A stretch of 33,956 bases of DNA from Aeromicrobium sp. (GTDB lineage: Bacteria; Actinomycetota; Actinomycetes; Propionibacteriales; Nocardioidaceae), in NCBI GenBank assembly GCA_014377785.1, contig JACMOZ010000077.1:1-33956 (forward strand), read 5' to 3'. The notes below the pieces were generated by a model. That model saw nothing but the letters and a program-made list of their open reading frames with translations, made no database searches and was not told the origin of the DNA. A program made the position numbers and the translations under genes. Positions 15,653-22,596 of this stretch are shown in pieces. Position 1 is the first letter of the stretch; every line of letters begins with the position of its first letter.

Positions 15653-16293
15653 GCCGCCAAATCATCCTGTGGCGCCACGGACAGACCGGGTGGAATGCCG
15701 CCGGCCGGGTGCAGGGACAAAGCGATGTGCCGCTCGACGACACCGGCATCGCCCAAGCCTCTGCGGCGGCGGCTCGACTCGCCACCCTGAAGCCTGCGCG
15801 AATCGTGAGTTCAGACCTTTCACGGGCAACGGCGACGGCTCAGACGCTCAGCAATTTGACGAACGTCTCCGTGGAAACGGACATACGCCTGCGCGAAATG
15901 GCCTTCGGACTTCGTGAGGGTTTGACCTCCCACGAAGCCTGGCAGGCCTATCCACAAGAGATGCGGGCCTGGGTCACTGGCGACGACATCCGGATGCCTG
16001 GGGGAGAGACCTATAGCGAAGCGGGCAAGCGTTTTGCCGAGGTTCTGAGTGAGCTCACCACTGATTTGCAACAAGATCGGCCGGCCGTAGTCGTCGCGCA
16101 CGGTGCAGTCCTGCGCGTCGGAGCGTGCACGTTCGTTGGCATCCCGCAAGAGCACTGGCGATCATTTGGTGGGTTCAACAATTGCGCCTGGTCGGTGCTC
16201 GAAGAGTCCCGGTTCGGCGATCGCAAAATCTGGCGTATCACCGAATGGAATGCCGGCACGTTGCCCGAGCCGGTCCTCTCCGATGACACCTGA
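15649..16293 (+). CDS. Histidine phosphatase family protein (phosphoglycerate mutase-like)
   Basis: A two-histidine phosphatase of about 214 residues. The motif RHGQTGWN supplies the phosphorylated His10 and VVAHGAVLR supplies His151, with SSDLSRATATAQT and the acidic REMAFGLREG between them. By position after rsfS it matches mycobacterial Rv2419c, reported as glucosyl-3-phosphoglycerate phosphatase; whether that activity holds here is inference. I chose TTG 15649, which overlaps the rsfS stop as TTGA and gives the expected start [11 protein letters not shown]; the open frame continues up to GTG 15619 inside rsfS. It is the last gene before the tRNA. Confidence 0.88.
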   Translation: MSRQIILWRHGQTGWNAAGRVQGQSDVPLDDTGIAQASAAAARLATLKPARIVSSDLSRATATAQTLSNLTNVSVETDIRLREMAFGLREGLTSHEAWQAYPQEMRAWVTGDDIRMPGGETYSEAGKRFAEVLSELTTDLQQDRPAVVVAHGAVLRVGACTFVGIPQEHWRSFGGFNNCAWSVLEESRFGDRKIWRITEWNAGTLPEPVLSDDT

Positions 16294-16299
16294 CCCGGT

Positions 16300-16329
16300 T
16301 TGAAGATGGCAAGAGTCAACGGTTAAGAT
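16300..16329 (+). promoter_or_regulatory. Promoter of tRNA-Ala
   Basis: TTGAAG (16300-16305), an 18-base spacer and TAAGAT (16324-16329) form a good sigma-A-type promoter. It starts 7 bases after the phosphatase stop and about 40 bases before the mature tRNA. Confidence 0.6.
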
Positions 16330-16346
16330 CGCATTGCTCGATTTTG

Positions 16347-16367
16347 ATCCTCCGCAGGGAGGATTTT
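16347..16367 (+). terminator. Hairpin plus TTTT immediately before tRNA-Ala
   Basis: ATCCTCC-gcag-GGAGGAT is a perfect 7-base-pair stem followed by a short T-run (16364-16367) that ends one base before the tRNA. It looks like a terminator, yet it lies downstream of the tRNA promoter, so it is either a weak terminator for upstream read-through or a structure in the 5' leader of the precursor tRNA. Confidence 0.45.
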
Positions 16368-16368
16368 C

Positions 16369-16441
16369 GGGGCATTGGCGCAGTTGGTAGCGCGCTTCCA
16401 TGGCATGGAAGAGGTCAGGAGTTCGAATCTCCTATGCTCCA
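16369..16441 (+). tRNA. tRNA-Ala (anticodon GGC)
   Basis: The 73-base cloverleaf folds completely: acceptor GGGGCAT with ATGCTCC, D stem GCGC/GCGC, anticodon stem CTTCC/GGAAG with loop ATGGCAT, T stem AGGAG/CTCCT with loop TTCGAAT, and discriminator A. The anticodon GGC is at 16402-16404. Position 3-70 is a G-U pair, the hallmark identity element for alanine. CCA is not encoded. Confidence 0.97.
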
Positions 16442-16446
16442 CAAAC

Positions 16447-16485
16447 GACTTCGACCCCGACCGTTCTTTGGTCGGGGTCGAAGTC
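16447..16485 (+). terminator. Strong hairpin terminator after tRNA-Ala
   Basis: GACTTCGACCCCGACC (16447-16462) pairs perfectly over 16 bases with 16470-16485 around a 7-base loop. No T-run follows, as is common for terminators in GC-rich actinobacteria. Confidence 0.8.
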
Positions 16486-16534
16486 AATTACAAGGTCGTG
16501 TGGCAAGACGGGCCGAACTCCGCCTCATCATTGC

Positions 16535-16540
16535 TAGGTT
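16535..16540 (+). promoter_or_regulatory. Leaderless-type -10 box for the DUF5819 gene
   Basis: TAGGTT ends 6 bases before GTG 16547, the same arrangement as at a dozen other genes in this window. This is the main reason for placing the original DUF5819 start at 16547. Confidence 0.45.
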
Positions 16541-16546
16541 GAGCCC

Positions 16547-17390
16547 GTGCCTACGAAGAGTCGACCGCAGATACTGCTTTGGCGGCCCAAACGGCGGGCC
16601 TGTCGAAGATCACCGGAAGCAGCTGGCAACACGGCAATGCCCTGTATTCCACCATGCAACTTCCGGACTATCGGCCGTTCCCGTGGCGGTCCACTCCATC
16701 CTCCTCATGATCTGGGTCATGCCCGACAACCCGCTTCGTGCGACGGTCGGACCCGACCGGCTTCGTTCCTATATAAACCCCTACTTCGAACAGTCGTGGT
16801 CTATTTTCGCGCCGCTCCCGCTTCGGGGCGGCGAGAACGTGCTGATCCGCGCCTACGTCGGCAATCGCAAAGCGGGAACCGGCAAAGCCACTGATTGGTA
16901 TGACATCACTGCGAAGGAAGACGAGAGGATCAAATACCTTCTCAATCCCTCCCGAATCCATTCCGCGACGCGGCGGCTTGGGAGCGACATGAACTCGTTG
17001 CTGCCCGATCTCAACAAGGATCAGCGGCTTCTTGTCCAGGGAGATTACCTCGGATTGCCGCAAACGGATCCGGGCAATATGGATCTGGGCAAGGATCTTC
17101 TGAAGGCGAATACGGACGGATCAGCGGCCCCTGAGACCATCGCGGCCTACCTGCGTACCGATCAAATGCTGACCCGTTTCGCCACCCTGTATGCCACCGC
17201 CCGCTGGGGTGAGGGCGTCACCGAGCTCCAGTTCCGCGTCGGTCACCGGCTCGTGCCGAACTACGACGTGCGCAATGACGTCAATTTTCTCGACGTGGCT
17301 TTCACCTATTCTCGTTTCGGTTGGCGCGAGGCGATGCCCGCAAACGGCGACGCGCAGGCCGCTTTCGACGGCTATGTGGGGAAGCGATGA
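16547..17390 (+). pseudogene. DUF5819 family protein, interrupted by a 112-bp piece of the neighbouring HTTM gene
   Basis: The part from about 16685 onward encodes a normal DUF5819 protein: a short membrane segment (AVHSILLMIWVM) and then the family core RSYINPYFEQSWSIFAPLPL, ending at 17390. The presumed start GTG 16547 (VPTKSRPQ) is in a different frame. Between them, 16573-16684 is not DUF5819 sequence; in the third frame it encodes the missing centre of the HTTM protein. Taking out these 112 bases joins the two parts in frame and gives 243 residues. As it stands the frame is broken. A truncated product from GTG 16683 is possible but would lack its normal start signals. The rebuilt membrane segment is somewhat short, so a few codons may also be lost. 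The function of DUF5819 is unknown; it is commonly found beside HTTM genes, as here. Confidence 0.7.
16573..16684 (+). other. Displaced coding segment of the HTTM gene
   Basis: In the frame starting at 16573 this segment reads TALAAQTAGLSKITGSSWQH and then GNALYSTMQLPDYRPFP. This matches the HTTM family block that should lie between residues LAFQI and FPDAFTHF of the gene at 17387-18309, where it is absent. Its length is 1 mod 3, exactly what is needed to rejoin both genes. The edges are uncertain by a few bases; CAGAT precedes both the insertion point and the deletion point. Confidence 0.75.
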
Positions 17391-18309
17391 CGGTCGATTC
17401 TTGGCTTTTCGAGGACAAGCGGGCCCTTCACGGCGTGGCACTCAGCCGTATCCTCGCCGGATCATCGGTGCTCGGCCTGCTGATCACCAACGTCGGGGTG
17501 CGCAGCCTCGTATTCGGCCCGGGAGCGGTCTGGGCAAAACCGGCGCGCGACCTCGGCGAATTCGCGCCGGTCAAACTCCTCGACAACGTGGGTAGTCTGG
17601 AGTTCACGTTGTTCTATCTCGGCGCCATGATGCTCGCCTTGGCATACATCCTCGGTTGGCACACGCGTCTCGTGGGACCGCTCATGGTCATCGCCAACAT
17701 AGCCATCGTCGAACAGAACCCGGTCTTGGGCGATCACGGCGACAACATCATTCGCGTCGGCCTCATCACCTTGCTGTTCATGCACACCAACCAATATTGG
17801 TCGCTGGATGCGCGACGCCGCGCCCGGACCCAGGCGGGGCCTATCCTCAGGCGCGATGTTGTCGGCGCCGCCAAATCGTTTATAAGGGACTTGTGGAACA
17901 GCCAATACGTGTTGCCGCGCTGGTTCTGCAACGGAGTCCACAACATTGCTCTGGCGGTTTTAGCCTTCCAGATTTTCCTGATGCCTTCACTCATTTCGGC
18001 GTGATTGTCGGCATTTCGACGTATCTGGCCGTTTTCGTCCAGTTGTTCTTTCCGCCGCTGTTGTTGCATCCGGTGTCGAGGCGGATCGCGCTGGCCTTCA
18101 TCGTCCTGCTGCATCTGTCGATCGCTGTGTTGATGGCGTTGCCGTGGTTCTCGCTGTCGATGATCGCTTTCGATGCGATTTTCGTCAGCTCAGCCACCTA
18201 TGCGGCGCTCGATCTTCGCATCCGTTCACGACTGCGACCGGTTGCCGATCGCTTCTGGGGACTCGTGCATCTTGTTGTCGGCAGGTTCGGCAAGACCGTT
18301 ACGCCGTAG
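17387..18309 (+). pseudogene. HTTM domain protein, missing its central segment (frameshifted)
   Basis: HTTM proteins are multi-helix membrane proteins related to vitamin K-dependent gamma-carboxylase; their role in bacteria is mostly unknown. Frame 1 runs from ATG 17387 (MTVDSWLFEDKRALHGVALS) through several helices to LWNSQYVLPRWFCNGVHNIA and LAVLAFQI, then goes out of frame and stops at 18004. A second frame continues from about 17974 with FPDAFTHFGVIVGISTYLAV, FVQLFFPPLLLHP and LPWFSLSMIAFDAIFVSS, to the stop at 18309. The break is between 17974 and 17975. Putting back the 112 bases found at 16573-16684 restores one 344-residue frame with the conserved GLSKITGSSWQHGNALY block. The start overlaps the DUF5819 stop as ATGA. 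The 3' end overlaps the convergent MFS gene by 11 bases. Confidence 0.75.
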
Positions 18310-19534
18310 TGATTGCCTTTCGCCCGGCGACGATGATCACCACTGGCAGAGTCAGCAGGGCCGCGGCCGCGTTGAGGGTGCCGAATCCCCAACCGGCCAT
18401 CACGAGTCCGGCCAGGAGGCCGCCGCTTGCGCCCGCGAGGTTCATGACGAGGTCGCTCAGGCCCTGGACAGCGGGGCGTATGTCGGGCGCCAGCGACTGG
18501 CTGAGAAGAGCCGATCCCGCGATGACCGAGGCTGACCAACCCACACCCAGCAGGATGAGACCGATCGAAATCTGCGTATTCGAGCGACCCGAAGTGCCGG
18601 CGACGAAAACTGCGATCAACAGGATGGACTGTCCGAGCAAAATGGTCTGGCGGGCACCCCAGCGGTCACTCAGCCAGCCCATGAGCGGTGAGAGGGCATA
18701 CATCCCCGCAATGTGGAGACTGATGGTCAGCCCGATGATGTTGAGAGCCGCGCCGTGGTCCTGCATATGAACCGGCGTCATCGCCATCACCGCAACCATG
18801 ACGGCGTGCGCCGAACCGACAGTAAGGATTCCGGCAAGAGTGCTGCCGCGCACATGTGGCAGGGCCGCACGGATGCCCGAAGGCGAAGAACCGTCTCCGC
18901 CACCGGCCACGATGAGTGGGTCCGGGCGCAAGGTGACGAAAATCAGGATGCCGGCGAGCAGAAATCCGAGCGCTGAGAACAGAAGCGGCCCGGCCAGGTC
19001 TTGAAGGCCGATCCTGCCGGCGATGGCCGCACCGGGGCCGGTGAGGTTGGGTCCGATGACCGCGCCGATCGTCGTCGACCAGATCACGAGCGACAGCGAT
19101 CGGCCGAACTGACCGGGCTCTGCCAGGTCGACGGCGGCGAATCGCGACTGGAGATTGGCCGCGGTGCTGGCACCGAACAGGACGAGGCCGAGGAGCGTCA
19201 CAACCAGGGATGACCATTGCGCGCCGGCGATCGTGGTGGCGGCACCGACGGCACCGAGCAACCAGCCGATCGCGAGCGGCGGTCGGCGACCCGCACGGCT
19301 TGCGAGAGCTGCGAGCGGCAAGGTGAAGAGGGCGGCGCCAAGAGTCAGCATGACCGTGGCCATGCCGGCCCATCCCGAAGAGCCGCTGACGTCCTTGACG
19401 ATCAGTGAACCGACCGCGAGTCCCGCGCCGTTGCCGATGCCGCCGATGACCTGGGAAATCGCCAGGGTGCGCAGAGTGCGCCGCTGAACCTGGTTTCGCA
19501 GGATTGGACTCCGGGTTGAGTCAAGATCACTCAC
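18299..19534 (-). CDS. MFS transporter
   Basis: A 411-residue protein with about 12 hydrophobic segments. The loop after helix 2 has LAALASRAGRRPPLAIG, a form of the major-facilitator motif A, and SDRWGARQTIL repeats it in the second half. A polar linker, GGGDGSSPSG, lies between the halves. The subfamily resembles drug or metabolite exporters, but the substrate cannot be told. The start is GTG 19534 (VSDLDSTRSP); no ribosome site or close -10 box is clear. The 3' end overlaps the HTTM gene tail-to-tail by 11 bases. The 164-base region upstream (19535-19698), between this gene and the M13 peptidase, holds no feature I can support. Confidence 0.88.
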   Translation of the reverse strand: MSDLDSTRSPILRNQVQRRTLRTLAISQVIGGIGNGAGLAVGSLIVKDVSGSSGWAGMATVMLTLGAALFTLPLAALASRAGRRPPLAIGWLLGAVGAATTIAGAQWSSLVVTLLGLVLFGASTAANLQSRFAAVDLAEPGQFGRSLSLVIWSTTIGAVIGPNLTGPGAAIAGRIGLQDLAGPLLFSALGFLLAGILIFVTLRPDPLIVAGGGDGSSPSGIRAALPHVRGSTLAGILTVGSAHAVMVAVMAMTPVHMQDHGAALNIIGLTISLHIAGMYALSPLMGWLSDRWGARQTILLGQSILLIAVFVAGTSGRSNTQISIGLILLGVGWSASVIAGSALLSQSLAPDIRPAVQGLSDLVMNLAGASGGLLAGLVMAGWGFGTLNAAAALLTLPVVIIVAGRKAITTA

Positions 19535-19698
19535 GAGGAGTCAAAGACGCTGGAAGGAACGGGAGCACGATGGGAGCGGAACAGCCACGAAGCGGCCCCA
19601 GAGTGCGTCGACACGCGCCCACCCTACTGAGGACGCGCACTAGGTGAGGCGGAGACGCAAATTTTGATGGAGGGCGACCGACCTCGAAAGGCGACTGA

Positions 19699-21693
19699 TC
19701 ACCAAATGTTGACGCGTTCTTCCGGGTCGAGCCACAACGCGTCGTCCTTCGACACACCGAAGGCTTCATAGAACGCATCGATGTTGCGGACCACCTGATT
19801 GCAGCGGAATTCCGGCGGCGAATGTGGATCGGTTGTCAGTCGCCGTATGACCTCCTGATCGCGGACCTTGCCCTGCCAGGCTTGAGCCCAGGAGATGAAG
19901 AATCGCTGGTCGGCGGTCAATCCGCCGATCTTGGCGGCATCGCCTTCGGACTCTGCGCCACCATTTTGGGAGAGTTTGAAGGCCTTGAAGGCGATGCCCA
20001 GTCCGCCGAGGTCGCCGATGTTCTCACCGATGGTGAGTTCGCCGTTGATGGTGTGACCATCTGCGCCGGTGGGGGAAAGTTCGTTGTATTGCGCGATCAG
20101 CGCCCCGGTGAGTTTCTCGAAGGACTCGCGGTCTTCATCGGTCCACCAATTGCGCAGAGCGCCGGTGCCGTCATAGTGCGACCCTTGGTCATCGAAGCCG
20201 TGGCCGATCTCATGGCCGATGACGGCACCGATCGCGCCGTAGTTGACGGCGTCATCGGCGTCGGCATGGAAAAACGGCGGTTGCAGGATCGCAGCTGGGA
20301 ACACGATCTCATTCATGGACGCGTTGTAATAGGCGTTGACGGTTTGCGGAGTCATGTACCACTCGTCGCGGTCGATCGGCGAGCCGATCTTGGCGATCTC
20401 ACGGTCCATGCTGAAGCCCAGCGCACGTCGGGCATTGCCCAGCAGGTCAGCGCGATCGGTCTCGAGCGTGGAGTAGTCGCGCCACTTGTCGGGGTGGCCG
20501 ATCTTCGGTGTGAACGAGTCGAGTTTGTCGAGAGCTTGTGCTTTGGTGTCCTCACTCATCCACGACAGTGCCGTGATGCTTTGGCGGTAGGCCTCGATGA
20601 GGTTGGCGATCAGTTCATCCATTCGTGCCTTGGAGCTCGCCGGGAATTCGGTGCCTACGTAGATTTTGCCGAGCGCCTCGCCCATGGCACCTTCGACGAA
20701 GCTGACGCCGCGCTTCCAGCGGGGACGGAGCTCGTCGGTGCCGCTGAGAGTCTTGCCGTAGAACGCAAAATTGGCGTCCACGAAGGCGCTGGACAGGTAC
20801 GACGCGGCGCCGTGGATGACTTGTGAACGGAGCCAGTCCTTCCAGGATTCCAATTCTTGCGCAGAATTCTGCGCTGCGGTGAGGAGCGTGTTGAGGCCCT
20901 CGAAGTAGGAGGGCTGACCGACGACGACGTCGGCGAGCACCGGCTCGGGAAGTTGTGCGTGGCTCGCCCAGGAATCCCAGTCGAAGGTCGACGTGAGTTG
21001 GCGAAGTTGGTCGTGGGTCCGGGGGTTGTAGGCCTTTTGTGCATCGCGGCAAGCAACCCGGTCCCAGTGAAAGCCGGCGATTTTCGTCTCGAGCGCGAAA
21101 ACGCGATCGGCGCGGTCCTGCGCATCGCCGATTCCGGCGAGGTCGAACATCTCCTTGAGATGCGCGACGTATGCCGCACGGATCGACACGAAATCGTCGT
21201 CGCGGTAGTAGGACTCGTCGGGAAGCCCCAAACCGCTCTGCATCAGATAGGTGACATAGCGGTCGGGGTTGCCGTCGTCGGGGCCGATGAACATGCCGAA
21301 GACGCTGCCGACCCCCGAGCGTTCGAGATCTCCGAGGGTGTCCACGAACTCAGAAATGGAGGTGATGGCGTCGACCTTGGCGAGTTCGGGGGCGAGGGGA
21401 GTGGCGCCGAGTTCCTCGATCCGGTCGTCGTCCATAAAGCTCGCATACAGGTCACCGATCTTGCGTTGTTCCTCATCGTCCCGCGCCGAATCGGCTGAAC
21501 CCGTGCCGGCAGCTTCGACGATGGCGCGGATTTTGGCCTCGGCGGCGTCATGCAACTCCAGGAAGGCACCGGCCGTGGCACGGTCGGGCGGAATTTCGGC
21601 CGATTCCAGCCACGGGCCGTTCACATGGCGGAACAAGTCGTCGTGGGGGCGGATTGAGGGGTCAAATTGGGTGGTGTCGATGCCTTGGCTCAC
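19699..21693 (-). CDS. M13 family zinc metallopeptidase (PepO/neprilysin-like)
   Basis: A 664-residue endopeptidase that cleaves short peptides. The zinc site is HEIGH (His494, His498) with Glu557 in ENIGDLGG, 63 residues after the first histidine as in neprilysin. The family block VNAYYNASMNEIVFPAAILQ precedes it, and the C-terminus ends in VNIW. There is no signal peptide, so the enzyme is probably cytoplasmic like other actinobacterial PepO proteins. The start is GTG 21693 (VSQGIDTTQFDP), with TAGCCT 6 bases upstream on the minus strand. The gene is divergent from the siderophore-interacting protein with only 18 bases between start codons. Confidence 0.95.
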   Translation of the reverse strand: MSQGIDTTQFDPSIRPHDDLFRHVNGPWLESAEIPPDRATAGAFLELHDAAEAKIRAIVEAAGTGSADSARDDEEQRKIGDLYASFMDDDRIEELGATPLAPELAKVDAITSISEFVDTLGDLERSGVGSVFGMFIGPDDGNPDRYVTYLMQSGLGLPDESYYRDDDFVSIRAAYVAHLKEMFDLAGIGDAQDRADRVFALETKIAGFHWDRVACRDAQKAYNPRTHDQLRQLTSTFDWDSWASHAQLPEPVLADVVVGQPSYFEGLNTLLTAAQNSAQELESWKDWLRSQVIHGAASYLSSAFVDANFAFYGKTLSGTDELRPRWKRGVSFVEGAMGEALGKIYVGTEFPASSKARMDELIANLIEAYRQSITALSWMSEDTKAQALDKLDSFTPKIGHPDKWRDYSTLETDRADLLGNARRALGFSMDREIAKIGSPIDRDEWYMTPQTVNAYYNASMNEIVFPAAILQPPFFHADADDAVNYGAIGAVIGHEIGHGFDDQGSHYDGTGALRNWWTDEDRESFEKLTGALIAQYNELSPTGADGHTINGELTIGENIGDLGGLGIAFKAFKLSQNGGAESEGDAAKIGGLTADQRFFISWAQAWQGKVRDQEVIRRLTTDPHSPPEFRCNQVVRNIDAFYEAFGVSKDDALWLDPEERVNIW

Positions 21694-21698
21694 GCCGT

Positions 21699-21705
21699 TA
21701 GGCTA
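21699..21705. promoter_or_regulatory. Bidirectional leaderless promoter, palindromic TAGGCTA
   Basis: On the plus strand TAGGCT (21699-21704) ends 7 bases before GTG 21712. On the minus strand TAGCCT (21705 to 21700) ends 6 bases before GTG 21693. The two -10 boxes share 5 base pairs of one 7-base near-palindrome. Both messages should be leaderless, and the polymerases should exclude each other at this site. Confidence 0.6.
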
Positions 21706-21711
21706 CACAGC

Positions 21712-22572
21712 GTGAGCAAGAGCCAGCCAGTCAAACTCGTCGTCGTCCGCACCGAGCGATTGACGCCGCACATGCAGCGCGTTGTGTTCGGCGGCAGCGG
21801 CTTTGCCACTTTCCTCTTGCGGCGCAACAAGCTGGCCCGGCTTGCGGGAGGCGCGGCGACTGACTGCTATGTGAAACTCGTCTTCCTCGACCCCGACACG
21901 GTTTATCCCGAGCCACTGGACCTTGACGAGGTGCGTGACGTCGTGCCGCAAGACGCCTGGCCGGTATTGCGTACCTACACGGTCCGCTGGGTCGATCAGC
22001 AGGTCGAAGAACTGGCCATCGACTTCGTGGTGCACGGCACTGATCCTCTTGGCACTGATTCTGCTGGGGGCCAAGGCTATGCGGGTCCGTGGGCGATGCG
22101 CGCCAAGGCCGGCGACGTCATGCATCTGCGGGGGCCCAGCGGTGCATATGCGCCCGATCCTGCCGCTGATTGGCATCTTTTCGTCGGCGACGAGGCGGCG
22201 ATCCCGGCGATCGGCGCCGCCCTCGAACGTCTCGACAGTGGCGCCAAGGCGGTCGCGTTCATCGAGATCAGCGACGAGACCGAACAACAATCCTTCGCGA
22301 CGACAGCTGATCTTGACCTCAACTGGCTGCATCGCAGGGATGCAGAACCCGGTTCGACCGAGCTGCTCGATGAGGCAGTGCGGGCATTCGACTGGCCGCC
22401 GGGTCGCGTGCAGGTCTTCCTCCACGGCGAGTCCGCCCTCCTCAAGTCCGTACGGCCCTATGTCCTGAACGAACGCGGCGTGCCCCGGGCCGACGTTTCT
22501 GTTTCGGGCTATTGGAGGCGCGGCAACTCCGAGGAATCGTTCCGGGTCTGGAAGTCCCAACAGACTGATTGA
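21712..22572 (+). CDS. Siderophore-interacting protein (FAD-dependent ferric reductase family)
   Basis: A 286-residue cytoplasmic flavoprotein that reduces iron in imported ferric siderophores to release it. The N-terminal FAD domain has RTERLTPHMQRVVFGG, RTYTVRW and GPWAMRAKAGDVMHLRGPSG. The C-terminal NAD(P)-binding-like domain has HLFVGDEAAIPAIGAALERL and VFLHGESALLKSVRPYVL, and ends GYWRRGNSEESFRVWK. The start GTG 21712 (VSKSQPVKLVVVRTERL) is set by TAGGCT 7 bases upstream; the frame stays open back to 21667 inside the opposite gene. A 15-bp duplication (GTDPL-GTDSA) adds residues to a loop just before GPWAMRAK. No iron-box operator is recognised. Confidence 0.92.
   Translation: MSKSQPVKLVVVRTERLTPHMQRVVFGGSGFATFLLRRNKLARLAGGAATDCYVKLVFLDPDTVYPEPLDLDEVRDVVPQDAWPVLRTYTVRWVDQQVEELAIDFVVHGTDPLGTDSAGGQGYAGPWAMRAKAGDVMHLRGPSGAYAPDPAADWHLFVGDEAAIPAIGAALERLDSGAKAVAFIEISDETEQQSFATTADLDLNWLHRRDAEPGSTELLDEAVRAFDWPPGRVQVFLHGESALLKSVRPYVLNERGVPRADVSVSGYWRRGNSEESFRVWKSQQTD
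22036..22065 (+). repeat. 15-bp in-frame tandem repeat in the siderophore-interacting protein gene (GTDxx)
   Basis: GGCACTGATCCTCTT and GGCACTGATTCTGCT encode GTDPL and GTDSA, in the loop between the two halves of the FAD domain. Confidence 0.7.
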
Positions 22573-22584
22573 GCCAGCGGACGA

Positions 22585-22590
22585 TAGTCT
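22585..22590 (+). promoter_or_regulatory. Leaderless-type -10 box for the CDP-ribitol synthase gene
   Basis: TAGTCT ends 6 bases before GTG 22597 (9 before ATG 22600), in the 24-base gap after the siderophore-interacting protein gene. Confidence 0.45.
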
Positions 22591-22596
22591 CCTCGG

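Noticed and set aside
16369-16485. Possible integration site (attachment site) at tRNA-Ala
   Set aside because: No integrase gene, no second copy of the tRNA 3' end and no foreign-looking block follow it.
16344-16546. Upstream extension of the DUF5819 frame through the tRNA gene
   Set aside because: It would translate the tRNA-Ala gene and its terminator; the peptide resembles nothing and the true start signals are at 16535-16547.
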